Shown here one piece after another: positions 29,629 through 41,595 of a stretch of DNA of 64,000 nt. Every line of letters begins with the position of its first letter. Position 1 is the first letter of the stretch. The translations under genes were made by a program, and so were the position numbers. The stretch lies in the NCBI GenBank assembly GCA_963921825.1, contig OY997588.1:12538001-12602000 (forward strand), in the 5' to 3' direction. This DNA is from Erodium maritimum. Its lineage: Eukaryota; Streptophyta; Magnoliopsida; Geraniales; Geraniaceae. The notes beneath the pieces are model-generated. The model made no database searches. It saw only the letters and a list, made by a program, of their open reading frames with translations, and was not told the origin of the DNA.

Positions 29629-31264
29629 TTAGGGCAACTTTGGTTGGGAAGCATCATCAGGTTTCGTGAACCAAGTTGTATACAAGAATTGCTTGTGTGG
29701 TCCTGCACGTTTGCATATCTGCCTAAGTTTCTGTCTGTCCCTCATCCATCGCAAAACCACTTTCATGTGCCTTTTGTTAGTCAATCCTGGTGGAGCCGCT
29801 TCCTGTAGAATGATTGATATTGATCAGTCAAATGTGTTTTATGATAAACATCTGAGAGGATAAGATGCTTGAAAGATTAAAATTCGATTTGAAGTTCACA
29901 AACAGAAGCACATGGAGTTAAGAAAATATAGATGGTTAGTCTATCTTGATCTCTCCATTCAAATTGTCTCTGTTATGTCTTAGCAAAAAAATACATGAAA
30001 AAAATACAGGTTTAAATACAAATGTACAAATCTCAGCAACCGTAATAGCCACAGCCACATGATTTGAATTCCTTTGCATACACATACATGCAATAAGACA
30101 GGTTTAAAATACATAATGTACATACCTCAGCCAAATTAATAACCACAGCCACATGATATGAAACCCTTTGTCGTCATACATGAATTTGGATAAAAAGAGC
30201 CAAATGGCTTACTACTGTTTCGGTGTTTCCTATCAAGCTACTATTTAGTAACCAAACCCCACCTGTCATCTTTAACTAACTATAAGGTGAATGGAAGATG
30301 AAATACGCGATCCAACAATTTTTAGATTTAAACAAGTCTAGCCAACAAATTGATTCTTGAATTTGATTTGAAATTCAAGACTTCCAGCTTATCATTTGAA
30401 ACATTTGATTTCAATGACAAAAACTAATGGTTGGGAATAATGGTATTCCAAATGAGAGGAGAATAGTTGTGATTTGAAATGCTTTGTTTTAGTCATGTTT
30501 CAAAGTAACACATGGACTCAGCTCAAATCTAAATCCAAATTCTTGGTTATCCAAACACATCAAATCAAGGTTTTCAAACATGTCATAGCTTTGCTCCGTT
30601 ATTCTTGCACTCAGATTCTACAAGAATCCCCCCACCCTTAAATCAACTATCTATACCAAGCAAGAATTTCAATGCAATGTACAGGCTTCATGGAAGTTCA
30701 TGAGATCATTAAACAATATTTGCTAAAATCCATTCTGGTCTGACTACATACTCGGTCCTGAGTTTAACCATGAGCAAACAGACCTTGACTTGTATAATGT
30801 GTTGGTGAGTCCATCTTCAAGCATGCTCTCAACTCAACATTCCCAGCTTTACACAGCAATAAACTTAAATTAAAGCTACTGGCTTTACCACAGCAACTGA
30901 CATTTTTTCTCTAAATCCCAACCGGTTAGAACTCAGCCACAGATTCATATACTCATAATCAAAATTGGAGCACACATGAAGCATTGCCAGAGAGAACTGG
31001 CATGTTTATAACATGCAACATCCATCAAACATTCAACTCCTAGATCAAAAACTTGATAATTTTTTTCAAATTTTATTGTCTTGGCCATTGAAATGAAAAG
31101 AGGTTAAAGCAATATACCTTGAGGCGTTCCCAGGTGTCAGAAATGGTGAGAGGACCATGCTCCTTCACTATTTCAAATATGGCCCTACTGATCGTCTGTG
31201 TCGGCTTCGCTAGCTCTGTCGGCTTCGGTATCATAGCAAATCGCCTGACCGCCGTCCCGAACAT
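29629..31264 (-). CDS. Small conserved plant protein, 106 aa, 2 exons
   Basis: Spliced CDS: 31264-31118 and 29802-29629 (321 nt, 106 residues). The protein starts MFGTAVRRFAMIPKPTEL, a basic N-terminus free of acidic residues until Glu, compatible with mitochondrial import (inference). It continues with TISRAIFEIVKEHGPLTISD, KRHMKVVLRWMRDR and a conserved-looking HKQFLYTTWFTKP near the C-terminus. The middle has the spacing of a small winged-helix fold: helix, EHGPLT turn, helix, KRHMKVVLRWM recognition-like helix. I recall similar unnamed plant proteins but no firm function; a mitoribosome-associated role is only a guess. An in-frame ATG lies 57 bp upstream at 31321. The 1.3-kb intron contains a tandem duplication. 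Confidence 0.78.
30007..30180. repeat. Two-copy tandem duplication in an intron
   Basis: A unit of about 100 bp starting CAGGTTTAAA and containing AACCACAGCCACATGAT (with small differences) and CCTTTG occurs twice, from about 30007 and from about 30101. Divergence between copies shows it is not recent. Confidence 0.65.
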
Positions 31265-32187
31265 GTCGCCTCCGTCCCTTTCCCTGAACACCCATTTCCA
31301 GAAATTCCAGTTACTACACAAAAATTCATATGTGAACCTCCAGAAATCAATATCAAAACATGCACTGGAAATTGAAACCCTAGTTGCTTGGACAAGTAAT
31401 CAAACACTACCTCCCGGATGTATTGGAGAAGTTTATGTACAATTACCGTGTAAAGTTACGGGATAGCGAGGTATTTAACGTTTTTCTAAGGATTTTTTTA
31501 GGGGAGTTTTTCTATGGAAAATTAGAGTTTACTTTAATTTATCCTGCTTTCTGGCTTCTGCCACCGTTGATCTTTCATCCAGAAAATCGTAAAATATCTA
31601 AATTACATTTCATAAATAATCAAAATTCCAAAATCCAAAAAGCCGGTAAATAATATTTATCGTTAACTTTTAAATTTTCCATCAAATTCATTTGTATTTT
31701 TTTTTTACAATTTTCATTTTTTCTGACTTTAAAATTTTTATTTTTCATCAATTTTTTAAAATTACTTTTCATTAATTATATTTCTTTTGCAATCAAACCA
31801 TAATCTCATTCCTAACACTAGACCTTAACTCGGTCAGACCCGACCTTAAATCCTAATTCTTTTGACGATCATCTACGACAACCTCTTGCCTACTTATTAA
31901 ACCCACGTCGTGGCCCTCATGTGCAAACCTATGGCGCCCCACCTCTTATAAAGCTGATGAATGGAGACTAGTTAGTAGCTACCCTTACTTTGATTTATTC
32001 TTGATTGGCATCGAAACAAGAAGAATCGAGAAAAATATGGATGATGAGTGGCAAACAACGGGTTCAATCGACCGATGGATTCGACCTCACAAGAGATGAA
32101 GGAGCGAACAACATCCATCTAGACGGAGGGGATCTAGAACGATTGTCGATCCGAGTTCTCTAGTTATGGACGTCTTGCATGTTGTTA
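31265..32187. other. Intergenic region
   Basis: The first about 200 bp is the likely leader and promoter of the small gene. The rest is AT-rich with T and A runs, and no gene is supported. Confidence 0.35.
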
Positions 32188-34186
32188 GAGCATGTACAGT
32201 GGTGAGACTCACTGAGAGGCTAAGGTTCACTGTTTATATATATGTTGACTGTGTAGAATAGTGACTCGCAACCACTTAATTTAAACTTTGTTCTACAGTG
32301 GTGAGAGTTACTAAGAGACTCGGATTCTAAGTGGATGCTGAATTGATATTTTGCTGAATTTATTATTATTTTTATTAAAATAATAAATACTGAAGAAAAT
32401 TGAAATAAATTTTATAAAATTAATTAATAATAAAATAAATGAACTAAATGAATTGAAACTTCCAATTTTATTCATCCTCAAATAATACAACCCAAAACAC
32501 ATTTAACAAGACAATTGTTACATAAAAAAGCTTTGTCATTCGTCGTTTGATTGGTAATACACTCCAAACTGACCCGATATGTGCTCAACAAGGTACTCTT
32601 GGAGTTATCAGTGGGTGTTATCGTTTGTAACCTCGAGTCGAGTGGCAAAACGTTGTTGGTAGGGCAAGGGACCTCACTAGCGCCATCGTTCAGGTGGTGT
32701 CCAATCTGGTATTTTTGGAGGGGTGTCGTAATACAAGTCTTCATCTTCTGCTTCGTACCGGTCGCGTTCATCCTCTACAATCATGTTGTGGAGAATGATA
32801 CACGTGTGCATCATATCATCCAAAGTTGTCCCGTTCCAAACACGAGTGGGCCGCAAAATTATGTGCCATCGTGTTTGGAGGACTCCAAAAAGCCGTTCAA
32901 TATCTTTCCGATAACCTTCTTGAACTTTAGAAAACAATTTGTGTTTGCGTGTAGTGGGATGGAATCGACTTTTCAAACCGACTCCGTGATGGGTAAACAC
33001 CGTCAACCAAATAATAAGATCAGTTGTATCGATGCCTGTTGATCTCGTACTCCATGACATAGTCATGACCTTCAAAAGCGTTGTTGAATAAGTGGTCGGC
33101 GTTGAGGACATTGATGTTATTGTTCGAGCCAGCCATCCCGAAAAACAAATGCCAAATCCACAAATCACATGACGCTACAACTTCTAGCATAACGGTTGGA
33201 TCTCCGTGGTGATCTCCCCGACCAAAGGCTCTTTCCAATGCGGTTGGGCAATTCTTCCACCGCCAATGCATGAAGTCAAGACTCCCAATCATGTCGGGGA
33301 ACCCTCGATTGTATCCCGATTCGAGTGACCGGGTCAAGTCTTCCGTTGTTGGTTTACGCTCGTACTCATGCATGAAAACCTCAAAAACGGCCTTACAAAA
33401 CCGTCGTACACATAACAGTATGGTACTTACCCCAACTCGTATGGTTTCATCCAATGAATCGGTCGAGCACCCATACGCTAGCATTCACATCGCGGCGATG
33501 AATTGTTGGTGCGTTGATAACCCCAAGCGTCTGGCAGCGTCCCTCTTCTGAACGAAGCAATCGTCATATTCTACTACCTTTTCTATCACCTGTAGAAAAA
33601 GTGGTCGGCACATACGGAATCGACGCCTAAACATATCGGAACCATAGGTGGGGTTCTCGACAAAATAATCCTGCATTAGTCGGTCGTGACCTTCGAGATG
33701 ACCTCTGTCAATCTATCATCGGGAGGGTTCTCCACTTTCTATCTTTCGCCTCATTGCGTCGATCCTTAGCATTTCTTTCTCTATCGCTCTCCCAACCCTT
33801 CGTTGGATTCGTGCCTCCATTGCATGAATTTTGGCTTCCAACTCCTCCACAGCTTGAGACTCGTCGTTGGACATTTTTTTATCAAAATTTTAGATTTTGA
33901 GAGATATGTTGGTGGTTTGATGAACGAGATGGGGGTATTTATAGATGGGGGATATTTTGATTATTTTTGGGTAAAATATGATTTTATGTATTTTTAAAAA
34001 AATATATATACCCGTTTATGACCGTTGGGGCCAACGATCAATTTTTTCTACCGACAGAACACGTAACAGCCAACCATTGACTGACGTGTGACCCGTGAGT
34101 CACAACCCACGACTCAGGATTGTGAGTCACGGGTCGAGCTTCCGACCCACTATTTAGTGGGCCGCGACGTGGGCCACATTGCTGTA
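32188..34186 (-). mobile_element. Decayed PIF/Harbinger transposon
   Basis: The left end is TTA followed by GAGCATGTACAGTGG, the same start as the Tourist MITE at 41596. The right end reads ..CCACATTGCTGTA and then breaks off; the terminal CATGCTC expected opposite the left end is missing. Inside, on the minus strand, is a broken transposase. The element is about 2 kb, too short for a complete two-gene Harbinger. Confidence 0.75.
32677..33873 (-). pseudogene. Harbinger transposase pseudogene (DDE_Tnp_4-like)
   Basis: Starts MSNDESQAVEELEAKIHAME at 33873, a coiled-coil-like N-terminus. It then shifts frame into MQDYFVENPTYGSDMFRRRF (33676), typical of plant Harbinger transposases. A TGA at 33485-33487 interrupts the stretch before MLAYGCSTDSLDE, and another stop follows EYEINRHRYN at 33020. 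A frameshift lies before KVQEGYRKDIERLFGVLQ. First catalytic Asp (GSLDFMHW), second Asp (YYLVDGVYP) and final Glu (DIERLFG) are still visible. Not translatable as one protein. Confidence 0.85.
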
Positions 34187-34285
34187 GGTATTGTAGGACT
34201 AGGATAATTAAAAATCGAAAAGGAACTAATAACTAATTGAATCTGGTATAAAAAAAACAATACCTTATATTGATAATTGTTTCTT

Positions 34286-35677
34286 GGGTTATTATCATCC
34301 GAGTACCCTAAAAATACTTGGTTTTCATCCGAATACCCTAACCAAACTTTGTGACACATCAATACCCAAACGAAACATTTAGTTTCAACTTAGAACCCGT
34401 CGTTAGATTCTAACTATTTTCATCCATTTTTCCTTTCAAATACTTAAAAAGTCCAAAATACCCCTCTCTAACAGTCAAATTTTCAAACTCATGCCATTGA
34501 ATTTCAAAAATTATTTCCATTTGTTTATTTTCTTAAAATCAGTTTATTTATTTTTTAAAATTAGTTTTATTTTAAAAATTAATATGTTATTTAAAGAAAT
34601 CATATTTTATTTTTAACAATCAGATAATATTTTTTTAAAATCAGATTTTATTTAAAAAAAATCAGATTTTATATTCAAAAAATCAGTTTTTATTTTATAA
34701 AATCATTTTTATTTTAAAAAATCAATTTTTATTTTTAAAAAATCAGACTTTATTTTTTAAAAATCAGATTTTATTTTTAAAAAAACAGTTTTTATTTTAT
34801 AAAATCAGATTTTAATTTTTTAAAATTCAGTTTTGAAAATCTTTTTTCTAAATGTAAATTATTCAGTTTTAATTTTTTTAAAATATATTAATTATTCCTA
34901 TTATTTTTTGTTATTAATAAATCAGTTCTTCTTAAATTACAAATTGCATCTATTGGTTTTTAATTCCTTATGCTGTACAAATTATAACAAGCAAAATTGG
35001 TCATCGCAGTTTGTTCACAAATTACATCCAGATTAAATTTAACAAAATATCTCACAATCTTCGTCATTCCACACCCCACCTCCCATACCCACCTCGATCT
35101 TCATCTCCAAAAACCCAGAATCACCCCCATCCCCAAAATCAACCCACTCACCAGTGCGATTTCAAAGTTCAATCGATGAAATGAACTTGAAGATAGCCCA
35201 TAGAGAAATCGATTGAAGACATAAGAGACAAAAACCCTATTCGCCTGAGCGGGGAGCGGCGACAACGGCGAGTGTGGAGCACGATTTTCTGCTCATCCGT
35301 CGCTTGCCTGAGAAGAGCACCACTCGCCTGAGAAGAACCGCCGCTGCCGCTCACCGTGAGAAGAAAGGAGAGAGATGAGTGATGAGAGGATTAAGTTAAA
35401 ATTAAATTGGGGTATCTAAGTGAGATGAGAGATGGTTTTTTTAAATTTTTTATAATTATTATTATTTTATTAAAAATTGGGGGTTAAAAGAAATAAGAGG
35501 TACTTTCGGTATTTTAAAAAAAGTTGGGACCATTTTCATCCAAAATAGATGGAAAACTAACGACGGGTAGTAAATTGACACAAAATGTTTCGTTTGGGTA
35601 CTGATGTGTCACACAGTTTGGTTAGAGTACTCGGATGAAAACCAAATATTTTTTGGATACTCGGATGATAATAACCC
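34286..35677. mobile_element. MULE-like element with long TIRs and perfect 9-bp TSD
   Basis: A 1,392-bp element. The left end GGGTTATTATCATCCGAGTA matches the reverse complement of the right end base for base over these 20 bases. Similarity continues for well over 100 bp, through GACACATCA, ACCCAAACGAAACATTT and CCCGTCGTTAG. The 9-mer TTGTTTCTT flanks both sides (34277-34285, 35678-35686). The interior is an A/T repeat tract plus a GC-richer part near 35040-35350 without a recognised protein. It inserted between the Harbinger relic and the receptor-like protein gene. Confidence 0.92.
34520..34860. repeat. Degenerate A/T-rich tandem repeat
   Basis: A short unit of about 20-35 bp built on AAATCAGATTTTATTTTTAA repeats many times with variation. 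It lies inside the MULE-like element and was probably carried or expanded with it. Confidence 0.75.
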
Positions 35678-35772
35678 TTGTTTCTTTGTAAGAAAATGCT
35701 GAGCTCCTCAAAAAAACAATACCAAATATCATATTACAAGATAAAACCTTAAACATTGCCCAACAACATGCA

Positions 35773-38623
35773 TCATCGTCGGCTTCGCATGTGACTTCTC
35801 CTGCGCACTATTCTTCCATGCTTTTCCGTATGCGGATCCAGTAAAGGAAAAGCCTTAAATAGAAACCTGTCAACAAGTTCAAAGTACCACAGTCTCCATC
35901 TCTTCCAATACACAAACGACCCAATCACACTTCCCAAACCAACGGCATAGCCCATCTCAATGCATATCAGTGGCCAACCAATTCCCTCCTCACCATTAGC
36001 TGAACTTGGATCATCAAGGTCACAAGTAACACAATTTGTCTTCAAAGGTGGTCCAAAAAGCCCTTTATTTCCTATATAAGACGATTCTGGAAATGACTGG
36101 AGTTGTGTGCTGGTTGGAATTTTGCCCACAAGACGATTAAACGACAGGTTCAGATAAGAAATAAACGTCAGACTCGCAAGCTCCTCGGGTATAACACCAT
36201 TGAGACTATTGTTTGCGAGGTCTAACGACTCCATCTCTTTCAGATTGCCAATAGACGGTGGGATTGGGCCCGTAAAATGATTGTGAGACAAGTTAAGAGC
36301 ATACAAAGATGCGAGATCTCCTATTGAACGAGGCATTGTACCTTCAAAATGGTTGCACGAGAAATCGATCGTATTGTATGCAATTAGTATCTTCTCCAAC
36401 TCCATGGAAACACCTTTGTTTATGATCGTCACTGTATCTTGATAATACCCTCCGAATTTCAAATAATCAAGCTTCGGTTTGGCTGCAACGCTTTCCATCA
36501 TCATTGTTGACCAATTTCTGAAGCTTCCGCTAGAGAGTTGGCCCCCGAAATTGTTCGCAGCTATGTCAATAATTTGAAGTTTCGACCAACTACTCGTCCC
36601 TGCATCACTCAGTGCACATCTTATAGACCCATAGAACCGGTTGGACCGTAAAACAAGTACGGTCAAGTTGGATACATGTATCAACCAGCATGGAAACCCA
36701 CCACTTAGACCATTGTGCCCCAAGTTTACAACTTTAAGCGCTTTGCAATTCACCATAGATTTTGGAACCGTCCCTTGAAATCGATTTTGACTCAAATCAA
36801 GAGTTTCCAACGAACAATTACTAGGAAATGCATCCGGAATGCTTCCACTGAAATTGTTTCTCTTCAAATTTAGTACTCCCAAGTTGGTTGCAAGTAGGCA
36901 TGGAGGAATGGTGCCACTCAATGAATTATTGGACAAGTCAACGACAACTTCATAGTCCCTACCGATGTTGCAAAGTGACTGAGGGATATCACCGGAAAAG
37001 TTATTGTTTGACAGAGACAAGAAGGCTATTCGGGGAAAATAGTTACCGAATTCAAGAGGAATTTGTCCTTGGAGTAGGTTGGACTTAAGATTCAAGGCCT
37101 CAAGAAAATAACTATAATTTGGCTTAAGTGTTTCAAAACCTATGAAGGAATTATGAGAAAGGTCGATACTACTACTAATATATGCAAGTTCCCAAATCCA
37201 ATTAGGTATGAGCCCATGTATTTGGTTTTGTGAAAGGTCTAGAGTATATAGCTTGATCAGATTTCTCAAGAAACTAGGAAATTCTTTTAGATTGCAAGAC
37301 GCCAAATTCACATAACGTAAGAAAGGGATCGAATAGGGCATCATCACCATGGTTTCGACGATTGACAAACTATTGAAAGAGAGGTTAATATCAGAAAGAT
37401 TACCAAAGTTTTGAAATATGTGACTGAGGTCTAAGCTTCCACTGAAGTTGTTGTGAGAAAGGCTGAGAGACACAAGACGATTAAGGTTGAAGATGAATCT
37501 TGGTATCGGGCCTCGAAACTTGTTGCCGCTCAAATCAAGAGATCTCAAATTCAAATTCACAGTATCCTCCACTTCACCAAGATGACCACTGAATTGGTTT
37601 GAAGATAAGCGTAAGAGTTGCAGCGATGGAAACGAAAACAAAGACAGTGGAATGCTGCCATTAAGTACATTCTGTCCCAGATCAAGAGAGGCAAGATTCT
37701 CGAGGTTCTCCCAACGAATATGAGTAATCGAACCGCTGAATCCACAACCACGAAGCAATAAGGATTGTAGTTTCGTCATGTTACCTATAAACCCGGGGAG
37801 TGTCCCTGAAAGATGAGTTCAAGTCCTAAATTAGTGAATTACAAGGGGGAAGTAAAATCTTGGTAGCTAACAAGATAGGAGAAGTACCTGAAAGCAGTTT
37901 GTTACCGCTCAAATCGATGGAAGTTAGAGCCTGAAGCTTCCCTAGAGAGTCATGTAGAGTCCCCGACAGAGCGCAACCAGAGAGCTTCAAGATTCGGAGG
38001 TTAGGGAGTGAGGAGGACAAGGCATTGCCCCATTGGTGTCCCTCGCCCTCAGCGGACATATTCACGCCCTCAAGTTTGAGCTCGGTAAGGCTCGTGAGGT
38101 TTTGGACAAGCCTTGAGAAATTCAGAATCTCAAGCTCCGTGGAAGGTGGGTCGGGACTATAATCCTTAGTGAGGTTGAGAGTGAGCAAGCTGGTCAATCT
38201 TGACATTTCAATGGGAACTTGGCCTCCGAAACCGGACGCGGAGAGGTCCAGATAAAGAAGATTAACAAGCTTGCCAATGCCGGAAGGGATTTGAGTACCA
38301 TTGAAGATGTTGCCGGATAAATCAAGACGTTGGAGATGACGGAGATCAAACAAGGAACTGTCAATTCCACCTGAAATAGATTGGAGGCTAAGGTCAAGAC
38401 CAATAACGTCACCACCGGGACTGCAAGTGACGCCACCCCAAACACAACAATCTGAGCTCGAGTTCCAACCGTCTAGGATCCATGACCGGTAATTGACGAT
38501 ACGCACTAGGCTATGCTTGAGTTGAAGGAGAGAGGATTGGTCTTGTTGGGCACAATGGAGGCTGTAAATCGAAGGGACACAAATATTGAATAAGAAGAGA
38601 ACAAGTAGTGAGAACCGTCTCAT
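35773..38623 (-). CDS. Leucine-rich-repeat receptor-like protein (RLP), 2 exons
   Basis: Spliced CDS: 38623-37888 and 37805-35773 (2,769 nt, 922 residues). A cell-surface receptor without a kinase, of the Cf/Ve/RLP class, which usually signals through partner kinases such as SOBIR1 (family knowledge). Signal peptide MRRFSLLVLFLFNICVPSIYS leads into the LRR N-terminal cap with WNSSSDCCVWGGVTC. About two dozen plant-type LRRs follow (LxxLDLSxNxFxGxIP). A non-LRR island (YYQDTVTIINKGVSMELEKI) is followed by four final LRRs. Then come an acidic spacer (CDLDDPSSANGEEG), a membrane helix (ICIEMGYAVGLGSVIGSFVY) and a tail with KRWRLWYFELVDRFLFKAF. The final HGRIVRRRSHMRSRR is unusually basic. An in-frame ATG at 38728 would only lengthen the N-terminus past the signal peptide, so 38623 is preferred. 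Ligand unknown. Confidence 0.94.
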
Positions 38624-38993
38624 TTTGGGTTTGGCTAATCTACTTGTCTTATATTTTATGAGAACATCATACTTATATTTATACGAGAGAGTACAGACAA
38701 AGGCTTTAGTTGGGCTAAAATTTCTCACATATCGCCTAGTCTTTTTCTATGGACGCACATAAGAAAATCTTTTAGAGGAGACTAACGACTTCTTTTAGGA
38801 GGCAACGACGACTTGTGTGAAGACTAATGGTCCATGCAGCCATTTCTTCCACATCCTTTATATTAAAAAAAGAAAAAATTATAAAAAATGACAACCTTTT
38901 GAAGACATTTGACCAAAAACGATGGTAGCTCAAAAAATTGTTTTAGAAAACGACGTGTATTATTTATAAAATAAAGGCATAAAGGAGATAAAT

Positions 38994-39838
38994 AAATGCA
39001 TGTTATATCACAGTAAAAAATCCTAGGGGATGCGCTCTCTCTGTGCAGCCTCCTCCCCCTCCCCCCTCCTGTTTCCTTTTCTCCACCATTGAAGCTCCTG
39101 AAGTTCTTGACTCAAAGCGCTCTTCTACCTTTCCGGTTATCCTTGACGGGTTTCCATATGGATAGGTCCCAATCTACCCATTTATGGGTTTTATTTTTTT
39201 GTTCTTGTCTTTTTTTGCAGCCGGTCTACCTCCGCAGGTCGCCGCCCATTGTTCAATCCGTTCCACAGACTCTCCCTCGTCTCGCGCTACCGTTCCTGCA
39301 TCGCCGGACCGGCCCCGCCCTCGAGCCAGTAGCCACCGTGGCCCCCCTGCCGTTCTCCGGAATACGGGTTCCACGCGCCGTCTTCCATCTGCAGCGGCCT
39401 CCCACCCCAGGGTCATCCCTCGCTGGCATGAGTCCGCTTCCTCAATGGATCTTGGATCCGGGAGGAGGGACGGTAGGTTGGGACCTATTTCACAGGCACC
39501 CGAAATCGGGACTCTCAGCCCCGAACAATCTTTTGCAGCAGGGGGGTCTCGGGGAATCCGCACTAAAGTTCAATTCTCTAGAAGGTTTCACTGTTTTAGG
39601 TCGAATAATCTTAGGGCCAAATAAGTTTAGGACTTTGGTTTATTATCATTCTGTAACGTTGGATCAAAGAACTCTTGAGGTCGGATCTGCGAAACAAAGC
39701 AAATTATATGTATGGAACCATGTGCGCCCGACGGGTTACGGCCGGTTGGGACAAAAATCTGGTATCCGAGACTGTTATGTCCCTTCTTGTAAGCATGATA
39801 TGAAATCGTAATACAATACTTATTTCCCGTTTTAAAAA
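38994..39838 (+). mobile_element. Poly(A) non-LTR retroelement with 13-bp TSD
   Basis: An 845-bp insertion with GC-rich 5' part and a 3' end CTTATTTCCCGTTTTAAAAA. The 13-mer AAAGGAGATAAAT flanks it at 38981-38993 and 39839-39851. The 3' end resembles that of the neighbouring element (40203-41356), so both derive from one LINE family or its non-autonomous satellites. No reverse transcriptase is present. It lies about 0.4 kb upstream of the receptor-like protein gene. Confidence 0.85.
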
Positions 39839-39851
39839 AAAGGAGATAAAT

Positions 39852-40202
39852 GATAACATTGTTCTCGTGTTTTTTTAATATGGAAATAAAAATACATAAA
39901 AACTGAAAATTATATAAAAATGCAAAATAAATTTTTATTTTTAAAAAAAAAATCACAATGAACTCATATATTAAAAAATGAAAAGAATACTCATGAATGA
40001 CGTCATCCATCTTCTTCCTCTATCCTATGCATGTGTTCGCCCCTCTGGTTCCAACTCCAATATCATCCTCGGAGTTTGAAGGAGGACTCGGTCATGTACC
40101 CTCACGTTTGATGTCGTATTTTTATTGTTGTATATAATTATAGAAATATTATAATATAAAATTATAATTGAGTCTTCAACTATCAGCTTAGCTATTAATT
40201 AG
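39852..40202. other. Short intergenic spacer between two retroelements
   Basis: AT-rich DNA with no supported gene. Confidence 0.3.
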
Positions 40203-40532
40203 TTTTTTTAAACGGGCAATGAGGAATTGCATTACTATTGCCAAATAAAACATACAAGTAGGGCTAGAAGCCATCAGATTCAGAATAAAATCGGCCCTCC
40301 CGTAGGTGACCCGACGGTCTTGGACTCGCTGAAGTAGTCTAATTTCCATTTTAAACAAAGATAAAGATCCCTACGCCCTACCTTAAACTAAAAAAGTAAA
40401 ATACTGAAAATAACAGAAATAATAGACACCAAACTAAAACGAGAGAAATAGCAGAAACTCTTAGACACGCTTCCCCAAGTCACAGTAGGTAGAACGCGTC
40501 CTGGATCGTGAGGGGTAGGCCACCAGCCTTCT

Positions 40533-40570
<38 letters not shown>

Positions 40571-41356
40571 ATGGAGCTCATGGCTCCTGGCGGGGCTGTT
40601 TGGCATCCCGCGCCTGATCAGGGTCGTTCTCAGCTTCATCGATGACTACCTCCTTGGAAAGAACGTTCACCATCCACCGTTGAAGCATGACGCCACAAAG
40701 GATTTTTGGATTGCAGCTAATATCAACCATAATCCTCTTGGCCAACTAGTGGAGGTATCGTTGGTTAGAGACATCGGGGATAGCCTCAATCAGAACGATG
40801 ATTACCCCCTCGTCCTCCAGGTCGTCATCGAACGACACTCCACCCAGACGATCTGAAATGACCTCCGAAGGTCCTCTCGACGGGAGATTGGGCAGAAACA
40901 GTTGTCCTATTTTGGATATTGCTCTCAACAACACCACCAGAGAGCAGTGGGAAGGATGAGTCGTCGCTAGATTCTCTAGGATTTAGCTCTCCACGTGGCT
41001 TCCAACAGGAGGAAACACCAGTTGCCTCACGGACTATTGTGGAACCGCTTGGGGGGAGCCCCATTGTGAAACTAGTAAAAGAGGATATGTTTGGCGCGAT
41101 GGAGAGATCTGGTGGAGGAAAGAGTTGTGGCTATTGGGAGAGCCACATAAAGGAGGTGATTGGTCGAAGAGCCCCACAGTGAGGCCAGAGAGCCCTACCG
41201 GTGATGTCCGGTGCACAGAAGAAGTCCTATTCCTGGTTGCAGTAGTCTTGTGGGCAGAGGATGAAAAAGATGAACTCGAAGAATCCATAAAGCTTGGAAA
41301 AAGCGGCGAAAAAAAGGAAACCCTAATATTCGAGTCTCTTAAACTTTTGGCGTTTT
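40203..41356 (-). mobile_element. Internally deleted LINE with imperfect TSD
   Basis: On the minus strand the 5' end begins near 41350 and reaches an ORF1-like start (MDSSSSSFSSSAHKTTATR at 41288). The 3' end is ..CCGTTTAAAAAAA at 40203, similar to the end of the 38994 element. Endonuclease and reverse transcriptase are absent. Flanks read TTAGCTATTAATTA (40188-40201) and TTAGCTAAATTA (41357-41368), which match if a 2-nt indel is allowed. Confidence 0.7.
40534..40570. repeat. 37-nt poly(C) homopolymer
   Basis: An uninterrupted run of C (G on the coding strand of the surrounding LINE, where it would encode poly-glycine). Such a length is rare in plant DNA and prone to replication slippage and sequencing length errors. 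Confidence 0.9.
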
Positions 41357-41595
41357 TTAGCTAAATTATAATCTATATATTAATCTCATTTGCTCTTAAG
41401 ATGTCTTTTTTTTTTTGTCTCTAAATTGATAATATGGAAAAGGTTTCGGCAAGAACATGATTTCAAAAATGGCGTACAGTCTAAACGTACAAAATAAAAT
41501 AAAATGGAGAACGGAACCGAGATTTTCCCTTATTATATTTGTCAGAATGATACTTCAGGTAATATGGGATGGTGAACCTACCGATTCATCCCTTA

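Noticed and set aside
39089-39811. A 240-residue open frame
   Set aside because: It falls within the retroelement 38994-39838 and spans its boundary-defined body; low-complexity Pro/Arg-rich translation without domain similarity.
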